Assembly (NCBI GenBank): GCA_963580455.1
Contig: OY756957.1
Span: forward strand, 191,001 to 255,000
Source of the DNA: Euonymus europaeus
Lineage: Eukaryota; Streptophyta; Magnoliopsida; Celastrales; Celastraceae
Length of the DNA stretch: 64,000 bases
Reading direction: 5' to 3'
Shown in pieces: positions 36,454 through 49,083 of this stretch. A program made the translations under genes and the position numbers. The notes beneath the pieces were generated by a model. It was not told the DNA's origin and ran no database searches. It was given only the letters and a program-made list of their open reading frames with translations. Every line of letters starts with the position of its first letter. Positions within the stretch are counted from its first letter, which is position 1.

Positions 36454-39221
36454 TTTTATGAATATCCGTTGACTCCGAGTTCTGAATTCGGTGATTTTTA
36501 GCTTGATTTCACACTACTTTTCGAGCTCTACAATCCTGGGCTTTCGGATTTCGATTTCAGAACTCGTGGCTAGTAGGTCTCGTTTCACCTAGTTAGCCGC
36601 GAAATGCGGTTTCTTTACGTAAACGATTTTATGAATATCCGTTGACTCCGAGTTCTGAATTCGGTGATTTTTAGCTTTATTTCACACTACTTTTCCTGCT
36701 CTACGATCCTGGTGTTTCGGATTTTGATTTCAGAACTCGTGGCTAGTTGGTCTCGTTTCACCTAGTTAGCCGCGAAATGTGGTTTCTTTATGTAAACGGT
36801 TTTATGAATATCCGTTGACTCCGAGTTCTGAATTCGGTGATTTTTAGCTTGATTTCACACTACTTTTCAAGCTCTACGATTATGGAGTTTCGGATTTTGA
36901 TTTCAGAACTCGTGGCTAGTTGGTCTCGTTTCACCTAGTTAGCCGCGAAATGTGGTTTCTTTACGTAAACGGTTTTATGAATATCCGTTGACTCCGAGTT
37001 CTGAATTCGGTGATTTTTATCTTTATTTCACACTAATTTTCGAGCTCTACGATCCTGGTGTTTCGGATTTTGATTTCAGAACTCGTGGCTAGTTGGTCTC
37101 GTTTCACCTAGTTAGCCGCGAAATGTGGTTTCTTTACGTAAACAGTTTTATGAATATCCGTTGACTCCGAGTTCTGAATTCGGTGATTTTTAGCTTGATT
37201 TCACACTACTTTTCGACCTCTACAATCCCCGCGTTTCGGATTTTGATTTCAGAACTCGTGGCTAGTTGGTCTCGTTTCACCTAGTTAGCCGCGAAATGTG
37301 GTTTCTTTACGTAAACGGTTTTATGAATATCCGTTGACTCCGAGTTCTGAATTCGGTGATTTTTAGCTTGATTTCACACTACTTTTCGAGCTCTACGATC
37401 TTGGAGTTTTGGATTTTGATTTCAGAACTCGTGGCTGGTTGGTCTCGTTTAACCTAGTTAGCCGCGAAATGTGGTTTCTTTACGTAAACGGTTTTATGAA
37501 TATTTGTTGACTCCGAGTTCTGAATTCGGTGATTTTTAGCTTGATTTCACACTACTTTTCGAGTTCTACAATCCTCGCTTTTCGGATTTCGATTTCAGAA
37601 CTCGTGGCTAGTAGGTCTCATTTCACCTAGTTAGCCGCGAAATGTGGTTTCTTTACGTAAACGGTTTTATGAATATCCGTTGACTCCGAGTTCTGAATTC
37701 GGTGATTTTTTGCTTGATTTCACACTACTTTTCGAGCTCTACAATCCTGGGTTTTCGGATTTCGATTTCAGAACTCGTGGCTAGTAGGTCTCGTTTCACC
37801 TAGTTAGCCGCGAAATGTGGTTTCTTTACGTAAACGGTTTTATGAATATCCGTTGATTCCGAGTTCTGAATTCGGTGATTTTTAGCTTGATTTCACACTA
37901 CTTTTCGAGCTCTACAATCCTGGGCTTTCGGATTTCGATTTCAGAACTCGTGGCTAGTAGGTCTCGTTTCACCTAGTTAGCCGCGAAATGCGGTTTCTTT
38001 ACGTAAACGGTTTTATGAATATCCGTTGACTCCGAGTTCTGAATTCGGTGATTTTTAGCTTTATTTCACACTACTTTTCCTGCTCTACGATCCTGGTGTT
38101 TCGGATTTTGATTTCAGAACTCGTGGCTAGTTGGTCTCGTTTCACGTAGTTAGCCGCGAAATGTGGTTTCTTTACGTAAACGGTTTTATGAATATCCGTT
38201 GACTCCGAGTTCTGAATTCGGTGATTTTTAGCTTGATTTCACACTATTTTTAAAGCTCTACGATTATGGAGTTTCGGATTTTGATTTCAGAACTCGTGGC
38301 TTGTAGGTCTTGTTTCACCTAGTTAGCCGCGAAATGTGGTTTCTTTACGTAAACGGTTTTATGAATATCCGTTGACTCCGAGTTCTGAATTCGGTGATTT
38401 TTAGCTTCATTTCACACTACTTTTCGAGCTCTACAATCCTGGATTTTCAGATTTCAATTTCAGAACTCGTGGCTAGTAGGTCTTGTTTCACCTTGTTAGC
38501 CGCGAAATGTGGTTTCTTTACGTAAACGGTTTTATGAATATCCGTTGATTCCGAGTTCTGAATTCGGTGATTTTTAGCTTGATTTCACACTACTTTTCGA
38601 GCTCTACAATCCTGGGATTTCGGATTTCGATTTCAGAACTCGTGGCTAGTAGGTCTCGTTTCACCTAGTTAGCCGCGAAATGCGGTTTCTTTACGTAAAC
38701 GGTTTTATGAATATCCGTTGACTCCGAGTTCTGAATTCGGTGATTTTTAGCTTTATTTCACACTACTTTTCCTGCTCTACGATCCTGGTGTTTCGGATTT
38801 TGATTTCAGAACTCGTGGCTAGTTGGTCTCGTTTCACCTAGTTAGCCGCGAAATGTGGTTTCTTTACGTAAACGGTTTTATGAATATCCGTTGACTCCGA
38901 GTTGTGAATTCGGTGATTTTTAGCTTGATTTCACACTACTTTTCAAGCTCTACGATTATGGAGTTTTGGATTTTGATTTCAGAACTCGTGGCTAGTTGGT
39001 CTCGTTTCACCTAGTTAGCCGCGAAATGTGGTTTCTTTACGTAAACGGTTTTATGAATATCCGTTGACTCCGAGTTCTGAATTCGGTGATTTTTATCTTT
39101 ATTTCACACTAATTTTCGAGCTCTACGATCCTGGTGTTTCGGATTTTGATTTCAGAACTCGTGGCTAGTTGGTCTCGTTTCACCTAGTTAGCCGCGAAAT
39201 GTGGTTTCTTTACGTAAACGG
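36454..39221. repeat. Repeated dimer-centred blocks led by aaatgcgg units
   Basis: A class A unit with aaatgcgg (36454, 37838, 38530) precedes the tgctctacg/caagctctacg dimer each time (36627, 38011, 38703). After the first and third dimers comes a ttatctttattt unit with ctaatttt (36973, 39049) and then a cgacctc unit (37146, 39222). The middle copy instead runs into a gcttcattt unit (38357). The pattern fits a block of several monomers copied and trimmed by unequal exchange. Confidence 0.7.
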
Positions 39222-39913
39222 TTTTATGAATATCCGTTGACTCCGAGTTCTGAATTCGGTGATTTTTAGCTTGATTTCACACTACTTTTCGACCTCTACA
39301 ATCCTCGCGTTTCGGATTTTGATTTCAGAACTCGTGGCTAGTTGGTCTCGTTTCACCTAGTTAGCCGCGAAATGTGGTTTCTTTACGTAAACGGTTTTAT
39401 GAATATCCGTTGACTCCGAGTTCTGAATTCGGTGATTTTTAGCTTGATTTCACACTACTTTTCGAGCTCTACGATCTTGGAGTTTCGGATTTTGATTTCA
39501 GAACTCGTGGCTGGTTGGTCTCGTTTAACCTAGTTAGCCGCGAAATGTGGTTTCTTTACGTAAACGGTTTTATGAATATCCGTTGACTCCGAGTTCTGAA
39601 TTCGGTGATTTTTAGCTTGATTTCACACTACTTTTCGACCTCTACAATCCTCGCGTTTCGGATTTTGATTTCAGAACTCGTGGCTAGTTGGTCTCGTTTC
39701 ACCTAGTTAGCCGCGAAATGTGGTTTCTTTACGTAAACGGTTTTATGAATATCCGTTGACTCCGAGTTCTGAATTCGGTGATTTTTAGCTTGATTTCACA
39801 CTACTTTTCGAGCTCTACGATGTTGGAGTTTCGGATTTTGATTTCAGAACTCGTGGCTGGTTGGTCTCGTTTAACCTAGTTAGCCGCGAAATGTGGTTTC
39901 TTTACGTAAACGG
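39222..39913. repeat. Tandem duplication of a 2-monomer block (2 x 346 bp)
   Basis: The pair of a cgacctctacaatcctcgcg unit and a cttggag unit with ctggttgg and tttaacc (39222-39567) is followed at once by the same pair (39568-39913). I saw one difference, cgatcttggag versus cgatgttggag. Elsewhere, at 37146-37491, the pair is single. Confidence 0.82.
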
Positions 39914-40086
39914 TTTTATGAATATCCGTTGACTCCGAGTTCTGAATTCGGTGATTTTTAGCTTGATTTCACACTACTTTTCGAGTTCTACAATCCTCGC
40001 TTTTCGGATTTCGATTTCAGAACTCGTGGCTAGTAGGTCTCATTTCACCTAGTTAGCCGCGAAATATGGTTTCTTTACGTAAACGG

Positions 40087-41124
40087 TTTTATGAATATCC
40101 GTTGACTCCGAGTTCCGAATTCGGTGATTTTTAGCTTGATTTCACACTACTTTTCGAGCTCTACAATCCTGGGTTTTCAGATTTCGATTTCAGAACTCGT
40201 GGCTAGTAGGTCTCGTTCCACCTAGTTAGCCGCAAAATGTGGTTTCTTTACGTAAACGGTTTTATGAATATCCGTTGACTCCGAGTTCTGAATTCGGTGA
40301 TTTTTAGCTTGATTTCACACTACTTTTCGAGCTCTACAATCCTGGGTTTTCGGATTTCGATTTCAGAACTCGTGGCTAGTAGGTCTCGTTTCACCTAGTT
40401 AGCCGCGAAATGTGATTTCTTTACGTAAACGGTTTTATGAATATCCGTTGACTCCGAGTTCTGAATTCGGTGATTTTTAGCTTGATTTCACACTACTTTT
40501 CGAGCTCTACAATCCTGGGTTTTTGGATTTTGATTTCAGAACTCGTGGCTTGTAGGTCTTGTTTCACCTAGTTGGCCGCGAAATGTGGTTTCTTTACGTA
40601 AACGGTTTTATGAATATCCGTTGACTCCGAGCTCTGAATTCGGTGATTTTTAGCTTCATTTCACACTACTTTTCGAGCTCTACAATCCTGGGTTTTCAGA
40701 TTTCGATTTCAGAACTCGTGGCTAGTAGGTCTCGTTCCACCTAGTTAGCCGCAAAATGTGGTTTCTTTACGTAAACGGTTTTATGAATATCCGTTGACTC
40801 CGAGTTCTGAATTCGGTGATTTTTAGCTTGATTTCACACTACTTTTCGAGCTCTACAATCCTGGGTTTTCGGATTTCGATTTCAGAACTCGTGGCTAGTA
40901 GGTCTCGTTTCACCTAGTTAGCCGCGAAATGTGATTTCTTTACGTAAACGGTTTTATGAATATCCGTTGACTCCGAGTTCTGAATTCGGTGATTTTTAGC
41001 TTGATTTCACACTACTTTTCGAGCTCTACAATCCTGGGTTTTTGGATTTTGATTTCAGAACTCGTGGCTTGTAGGTCTTGTTTCACCTAGTTGGCCGCGA
41101 AATGTGGTTTCTTTACGTAAACGG
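40087..41124. repeat. 3-monomer tandem duplication with hybrid first unit
   Basis: Units at 40087, 40260 and 40433 recur at 40606, 40779 and 40952, sharing gtgatttc, gtcttg and agttggcc changes. The first units differ only in their 5' part. The one at 40087 has gttccg and gcttgattt. The one at 40606 has gagctctg and gcttcattt, as in the unit at 41125. From p76 on, 40606 matches 40087. The 40606 unit is therefore a crossover product with the exchange between about p53 and p86, and the three-unit duplication is its consequence. Confidence 0.82.
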
Positions 41125-41643
41125 TTTTATGAATATCCGTTGACTCCGAGCTCTGAATTCGGTGATTTTTAGCTTCATTTCACACTACTTTTCGAGCTCT
41201 ACAATCCTGGATTTTCAGATTTCAATTTCAGAACTCGTGGCTAGTAGGTCTCGTTTCACCTTGTTAGCCGCGAAATGTGGTTTCTTTACGTAAACGGTTT
41301 TATGAATATCCGTTGACTCCGAGTTCTGAATTCGGTGATTTTTAACTTGATTTCACACTACTTTTCGAGCTCTACAATCCTGGGTTTTCGGATTTCGATT
41401 TCAGAACTCGTGGCTAGTAGGTCTCGTTTCACCTAGTTAGCCGCGAAATGTGGTTTCTTTACGTAAACGGTTTTATGAATATCCGTTGACTCCGAGTTCT
41501 GAATTCGGTGATTTTTAGCTTGATTTCACACTACTTTTCGAGCTCTACAATCCTGGGTTTTCGGATTTCGATTTCAGAACTCGTGGCTAGTAGGTCTCGT
41601 TTCACCTAGTTAGCCGCGAAATGTGGTTTCTTTACGTAAACGA

Positions 41644-44600
41644 TTTTATGAATATCCGTTGACTCCGAGTTCTGAATTCGGTGATTTTTAGCTTTATTTC
41701 ACACTACTTTTCCTGCTCTACGATCCTGGTGTTTCGGATTTTGATTTCAGAACTCGTGGCTAGTTGGTCTCGTTTCACCTAGTTAGCCGCGAAATGTGGT
41801 TTCTTTACGTAAACGGTTTTATGAATATCCGTTGACTCCGAGTTCTGAATTCGGTGATTTTTATCTTTATTTCACACTAATTTTCGAGCTCTACGATCCT
41901 GGTGTTTCGGATTTTGATTTCAGAACTCGTGGCTAGTTGGTCTCGTTTCACCTAGTTAGCCGCGAAATGTGGTTTCTTTACGTAAACCGTTTTATGAATA
42001 TCCGTTGACTCCGAGTTCTGAATTCGGTGATTTTTAGCTTGATTTCACACTACTTTTCGACCTCTACAATCCTCGCGTTTCGCATTTTGATTTCAGAACT
42101 CGTGGCTAGTTGGTCTCGTTTCACCTAGTTAGCCGCGAAATGTGGTTTCTTTACGTAAACGGTTTTATGAATATCCGTTGACTCCGAGTTCTGAATTCGG
42201 TGATTTTTAGCTTGATTTCACACTACTTTTTGAGCTCTACGATCCTGGAGTTTCGGATTTTGATTTCGGAACTCGTGGCTAGTTGGTCTCGTTTAACCTA
42301 GTTAGCCGCGAAATGTGGTTTCTTTACGTAAACGGTTTTATGAATATCCGTTGACTCCGAGTTCTGAATTCGGTGATTTTTAGCTTGATTTCACACTAGT
42401 TTTCGAGTTCTCAATCCTCGCTTTTCGGATGTCGATTTCAGAACTCGTGGCTAGTAGGTCTCATTTCACCTAGTTAGCCGCGAAATGTGTTTTCTTTACG
42501 TAAACGGTTTTATGAATATGCGTTGACTCCGAGTTCTGAATTCGGTGATTTTTAGCTTGATTTCACACTACTTTTCGAGCTCTACAATCCTAGCGTTTTG
42601 GGTTTTGATTTAAGAACTCGTGGCTTGTAGGTCTCGTTCCACCTAGGTAGCCGCAAAATGTGGTTTCTTTACGTAAACGGTTTTATGAATATCCGTTGAC
42701 TCCGAGTTCTGAATTCGGTGATTTTTAGCTTGATTTCACACTACTTTTCGAGCTCTACAATCCTGGGTTTTCGGATTTCGATTTCAGAACTCGTGGCTAG
42801 TAGGTCTCGTTTCACCTAGTTAGCCGCGAAATGTGGTTTCTTTACGTAAACGGTTTTATGAATATCCGTTGACTCCGAGTTCTGAATTCGGTGATTTTTA
42901 GCTTGATTTCACACTACTTTTCGAGCTCTACGTTCCTGGCGTTCTGGATTTTGATTTCAGAACTCGTGGCTAGTTGGTCTCGTTTCACCTAGTTAGCCGC
43001 GAAATGTGGTTTCTTTACGTAAACGGTTTTATGAATATCCGTTGACTCCGAGTTCCGAATTCGGTGATTTTTAGCTTGATTTCACACTACTTTTCGAGCT
43101 CTACAATCCTGCGTTTTCAGATTTCGATTTCAGAACTCGTGGCTAGTAGGTCTCGTTCCACCTAGTTAGCCGCAAAATGTGGTTTCTTTACGTAAACGGT
43201 TTTATGAATATCCGTTGACTCCGAGTTCTGAATTCGGTGATTTTTAGCTTGATTTCACACTACTTTTCGAGCTCTACAATCCTGGGTTTTCGGATTTCGA
43301 TTTCAGAACTCGTGGCTAGTAGGTCTCATTTCACCTAGTTAGCCGCGAAATGTGGTTTCTTTACGTAAACGGTTTTATGAATATCCGTTGACTCCGAGTT
43401 CTGAATTCGGTGATTTTTATCTTGATTTCACACTACTTTTCGAGCTCTACAATCCTGGATTTTCGGATTTCGATTTCGGAACTCGTGGCTAGTAGGTCTC
43501 ATTTCACCTATTTAGCCGCGAAATGTGGTTTCTTTACCTAAACGGTTTTATGAATATCCGTTGACTCCGAGTTCTGAATTCGGTGATTTTTAGCTTGATT
43601 TCACACTACTTTTCGAGCTCTACAATCCTAGCGTTTTGGGATTTTGATTTAAGAACTCGTGGCTTGTAGGTCTCGTTCCACCTAGTTAGCCGCAAAATGT
43701 ACTTTCTTTACGTAAACGGTTTTATGAATATCCGTTGACTCCGAGTTTTGAATTCGGTGATTTTTATCTTGATTTCACACTACTTTTCGAGCTCTACAAT
43801 CCTGGATTTTCGGATTTCGATTTCGGAACTCGTGGCTAGTAGGTCTCGTTTCACCTATTTAGCCGCGAAATGTGGTTTCTTTACCTAAACGGTTTTATGA
43901 ATATCCGTTGACTCCGAGTTCTGAATTCGGTGATTTTTAGCTTGATTTCACACTACTTTTCGAGCTCTACAATCCTAGCGTTTCGTATTTTGATTTCAGA
44001 ACTCGTGGCTTGTAGGTCTCGTTCCACCTAGTTAGCCGCAAAATATGGTTTCTTTACGTAAACGGTTTTATGAATATCCGTTGAATCCGAGGTCTGAATT
44101 CGGTGATTTTTAGCTTGATTTCATACTACTTTTCGAGCTCTACAATCCTGGGTTTTCGGATTTCGATTTCAGAACTCGTGGCTAGTAGGTCTCGTTTCAC
44201 CTAGTTAGCCGCGAAATGTGGTTTCTTTACGTAAACGGTTTTATGAATATCCGTTGACTCCGAGTTCTGAATTCGGTGATTTTTAGCTTGATTTCACACT
44301 ACTTTTCGAGCTCTACAATCCTAGCGTTTTGGGATTTTGATTTAAGAACTCGTGGCTTGTAGGTCTCGTTCCACCTAGTTAGCCGCAAAATGTGGTTTCT
44401 TTACGTAAACGGTTTTATGAATATCCGTTGACTCCGAGTTCTGAATTCGTTGATTTTTAGCTTGATTTCACACTACTTTTCGAGCTCTACAATCCTGGGA
44501 TTTTGGATTTTGATTTCAGAACTCGTGGCATGTAGGTCTCGTTTCACCTAGTTAGCCGCGAAATGTGGTTTCTTTACGTAAACGGTTTTATGACTATCTG

Positions 44601-44758
44601 TTGACTCCGTGTTCTGAATTCGGTGATTTTTAGCTTGATTTCTCACTACTTTTCGAGCTCTACAATCCTGGGTTTTCGGATTTCGATTTCAGAACTCGTG
44701 GCTAGTAGGCCTCATTTCACCTAGTTAGCCGCGAAATGTGGTTTCTTTACGTAAACGG
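41644..44758. repeat. Domain III HOR, copy 1
   Basis: Units m242-m259 in order: tgctctacg, ttatctttattt, cgacctc with gcatttt, tttaacc, gagttctcaatcc (one A lost, 172 bp, at 42336), tatgcgttg with gggtttt, class A, cgttcctgg, gttccg with cctgcgttttcag, tctcattt, two gatttcggaac units around a 174-bp unit, cgtattttg, ttgaatccgag with catactac, 174-bp unit, gggattttgg with catgtagg, and ccgtgttctg. All have counterparts in the next copy except the additional gatttcggaac/174-bp pair. Confidence 0.82.
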
Positions 44759-45277
44759 TTTTATGAATATCCGTTGACTCCGAGTTCTGAATTCGGTGAT
44801 TTTTAGCTTGATTTCACACTACTTTTCGAGCTCTACAATCCTAGCGTTTCGGATTTTGATTTCAGAACTCGTGGCTTGTAGGTCTCGTTCCACCTAGTTA
44901 GCCGCGAAATGTAGTTTCTTTACGTAAACGGTTTTATGAATATCCGTTGACTCCGAGTTTTGAATTCGGTGATTTTTATCTTGATTTCACACTACTTTTC
45001 GAGCTCTACAATCCTGGGTTTTCGGATTTTGATTTCAGAACTCGTGGCTAGTAGGTCTCGTTTCACCTAGTTAGCCGCGAAATGTGGTTTCTTTACGTAA
45101 ACGGTTTTATGAATATCCGTTGACTCCGAGTTCTGAATTCGGTGATTTTTAGCTTGATTTCACACTACTTTTCGAGCTCTACAATCCTGGTTTTTCGGAT
45201 TTCGATTTCAGAACTCGTGGCTAGTAGGTCTCGTTTCACCTAGTTAGCCGCGAAATGTGGTTTCTTTACGTAAACGG

Positions 45278-48200
45278 TTTTATGAATATCCGTTGACTCC
45301 GAGTTCTGAATTCGGTGATTTTTAGCTTTATTTCACACTACTTTTCCTGCTCTACGATCCTGGTGTTTCGGATTTTGATTTCAGAACTCGTGGCTAGTTG
45401 GTCTCGTTTCACCTAGTTAGCCGCGAAATGTGGTTTCTTTACGTAAACGGTTTTATGAATATCCGTTGACTCCGAGTTCTGAATTCGGTGATTTTTAGCT
45501 TGATTTCACACTACTTTTCAAGCTCTACGATCGTGGAGTTTCGGATTTTGATTTCAGAACTCGTGGCTAGTTGGTCTCGTTTCACCTAGTTAGCCGCGAA
45601 ATGTGGTTTCTTTACGTAAACGGTTTTATGAATATCTGTTGACTCCGAGTTCTGAATTCGGTGATTTTTATCTTTATTTCACACTAATTTTCGAGCTCTA
45701 CGATCCTGGTATTTCGGATTTTGATTTCAGAACTCGTGGCTAGTTAGTCTCGTTTCACCTAGTTAGCCGCGAAATGTGGTTTCTTTACGTAAACCGTTTT
45801 ATGAATATCCGTTGACTCCGAGTTCTGAATTCGGTGATTTTTAGCTTGATTTCACACTACTTTTCGACCTCTACAATCCCCGCGTTTCGCATTTTGATTT
45901 CAGAACTCGTGGCTAGTTGGTCTCGTTTCACCTAGTTAGCCGCGAAATGTGGTTTCTTTACGTAAACGGTTTTATGAATATCCGTTGACTCCGAGTTCTG
46001 AATTCGGTGATTTTTAGCTTGATTTCACACTACTTTTCGAGCTCTACGATCCTGGAGTTTCGGATTTTGATTTCAGAACTCGTGGCTAGTTGGTCTCGTT
46101 TAACCTAGTTAGCCGCGAAATGTGGTTTCTTTACGTAAACGGTTTTATGAATATCCGTTGACTCCGAGTTCTGAATTCGGTGATTTTTAGCTTGATTTCA
46201 CACTACTTTTCGAGTTCTCAATCCTCGCTTTTCGGATGTCGATTTCAGAACTCGTGGCTAGTAGGTCTCATTTCACCTAGTTAGCCGCGAAATGTGTTTT
46301 CTTTACGTAAACGGTTTTATGAATATGCGTTGACTCCGAGTTCTGAATTCGGTGATTTCTAGCTTGATTTCACACTACTTTTCGAGCTCTACAATCCTAG
46401 CGTTTTGGGTTTTGATTTAAGAACTCGTGGCTTGTAGGTCTCGTTCCACCTAGTTAGCCGCAAAATGTGGTTTCTTTACGTAAACGGTTTTATGAATATC
46501 CGTTGACTCCGAGTTCTGAATTCGGTGATTTTTAGCTTGATTTCACACTACTTTTCGAGCTCTACAATCCTAGGTTTTCGGATTTCGATTTCAGAACTCG
46601 TGGCTAGTAGGTCTCGTTTCACCTAGTTGGCCGCGAAATGTGGTTTCTTTACGTAAACGGTTTTATGAATATCCGTTGACTCCAAGTTCTGAATTCGGTG
46701 ATTTTTAGCTTGATTTCACACTACTTTTCGAGCTCTACGTTCCTGGCGTTCTGGATTTTGATTTCAGAACTCGTGGCTAGTTGGTCTCGTTTCACCTAGT
46801 TAGCCGCGAAATGTGGTTTCTTTACGTAAACGGTTTTATGAATATCCGTTGACTCCGAGTTCCGAATTCGGTGATTTTTAGCTTGATTTCACACTACTTT
46901 TCAAGCTCTACAATCCTGCGTTTTCAGATTTCGATTTCAGAACTCGTGGCTAGTAGGTCTCGTTCCACCTAGTTAGCCGCAAAATGTGGTTTCTTTACGT
47001 AAACGGTTTTATGAATATCCGTTGACTCCGAGTTCTGAATTCGGTGATTTTTAGCTTGATTTCACACTACTTTTCGAGCTCTACAATCCTGGGTTTTCGG
47101 ATTTCGATTTCAGAACTCGTGGCTAGTAGGTCTCATTTCACCTAGTTAGCCGCGAAATGTGATTTCTTTACGTAAACGGTTTTATGAATATCCGTTGACT
47201 CCGAGTTCTGAATTCGGTGATTTTTAGCTTGATTTCACACTACTTTTTGAGCTCTACAATCCTGGGTTTTTGGATTTTGATTTCAGAACTCGTGGCTTGT
47301 AGGTCTTGTTTCTCCTAGTTAGCCGCGAAATGTGGTTTCTTTACGTAAACGGTTTTATGAATATCCGTTGACTCCGAGTTCTGAATTCGGTGATTTTTAG
47401 CTTGATTTCTCACTACTTTTCGAGCTCTACAATCCTGGGTTTTCGGATTTCGATTTCAGAACTCGTGGCTAGTAGGCCTCGTTTCACCTAGTTAGCCGCG
47501 AAATGTGGTTTCTTTACGTAAACGGTTTTATGAATATCCGTTGACTCCGAGTTCTGAATTCGGTGATTTTTAGCTTGATTTCACACTACTTTTCGAGCTC
47601 TACAATCCTCGCGTTTCGGATTTTGATTTCAGAACTCGTGGCTTGTAGGTCTCGTTCCACCTAGTTAGCCGCAAAATGTACTTTCTTTACGTAAACGGTT
47701 TTATGAATATCCGTTGACTCCGAGTTTTGAATTCGGTGATTTTTATCTTGATTTCACACTACTTTTCGAGCTCTACAATCCTGGATTTTCGGATTTCGAT
47801 TTCGGAACTCGTGGCTAGTAGGTCTCGTTTCACCTATTTAGCCGCGAAATGTGGTTTCTTTACCTAAACGGTTTTATGAATATCCGTTGACTCCGAGTTC
47901 TGAATTCGGTGATTTTTAGCTTGATTTCACACTACTTTTCGAGCTCTACAATCCTAGCATTTCGTATTTTGATTTCAGAACTCGTGGCTTGTAGGTCTCG
48001 TTCCACCTAGTTAGCCGCAAAATGTGGTTTCTTTACGTAAACGGTTTTATGAATATCCGTTGAATCCGAGTTCTGAATTCGGTGATTTTTAGCTTGATTT
48101 CATACTACTTTTCGAGCTCTACAATCCTGGGTTTTCGGATTTCGATTTCAGAACTCGTGGCTAGTAGGTCTCGTTTCACCTAGTTAGCCGCGAAATGTGG

Positions 48201-48737
48201 TTTCTTTACGTAAACGGTTTTATGAATATCCGTTGACTCCGAGTTCTGAATTCGGTGATTTTTAGCTTGATTTCACACTACTTTTTGAGTTCTACAATCC
48301 TAGCGTTTTGGGATTTTGATTTAAGAACTCGTGGCTTGTAGGTCTCGTTCCACCTAGTTAGCCGCAAAATGTGGTTTCTTTACGTAAACGGTTTTATGAA
48401 TATCCGTTGACTCCGAGTTCTGAATTCGTTGATTTTTAGCTTGATTTCACACTACTTTTCGAGCTCTACAATCCTGGGATTTTGGATTTTGATTTCAGAA
48501 CTCGTGGCATGTAGGTCTCGTTTCACCTAGTTAGCCGCGAAATGTGGTTTCTTTACGTAAACGGTTTTATGAATATTTGTTGACTCCGTGTTCTGAATTC
48601 GGTGATTTTTAGCTTGATTTCTCACTACTTTTGGAGCTCTACAATCCTGGGTTTTCGGATTTCGATTTCAGAACTCGTGGCTAGTAGGCCTCGTTTCACC
48701 TAGTTAGCCGCGAAATGTGGTTTCTTTACGTAAACGG
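45278..48737. repeat. Domain III HOR, copy 2
   Basis: Units m263-m282 repeat copy 1, with offset 21 monomers at the start and 23 at the end. One caagctctacg unit (45451) is gained early. Later, tttttgg and tctcac units (47180, 47353) stand where copy 1 has a gatttcggaac unit. Rare shared changes prove descent: gttctcaatcc (42336, 46143), tatgcgttg (42508, 46315), cctgcgttttcag (43027, 46834), catactac (44066, 48045) and catgtagg (44413, 48392). Confidence 0.82.
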
Positions 48738-49083
48738 TTTTATGAATATCCGTTGACTCCGAGTTCTGAATTCGGTGATTTTTAGCTTCATTTCACACTA
48801 CTTTTCGAGCTCTACAATCCTGGATTTTCAGATTTCGATTTCAGAACTCGTGGCTAGTAGGTCTCGTTTCACCTTGTTAGCCGCGAAATGTGGTTTCTTT
48901 ACGTAAACGGTTTTATGAATATCCGTTGACTCCGAGTTCTGAATTCGGTGATTTTTAGCTTGATTTCACACTACTTTTCGAGCTCTACGTTCCTGGCGTT
49001 CTGGATTTTGATTTCAGAACTCGTGGCTAGTTGGTCTCGTTTCACCTAATTAGCCGCGAAATGTGGTTTCTTTACGTAAACGG

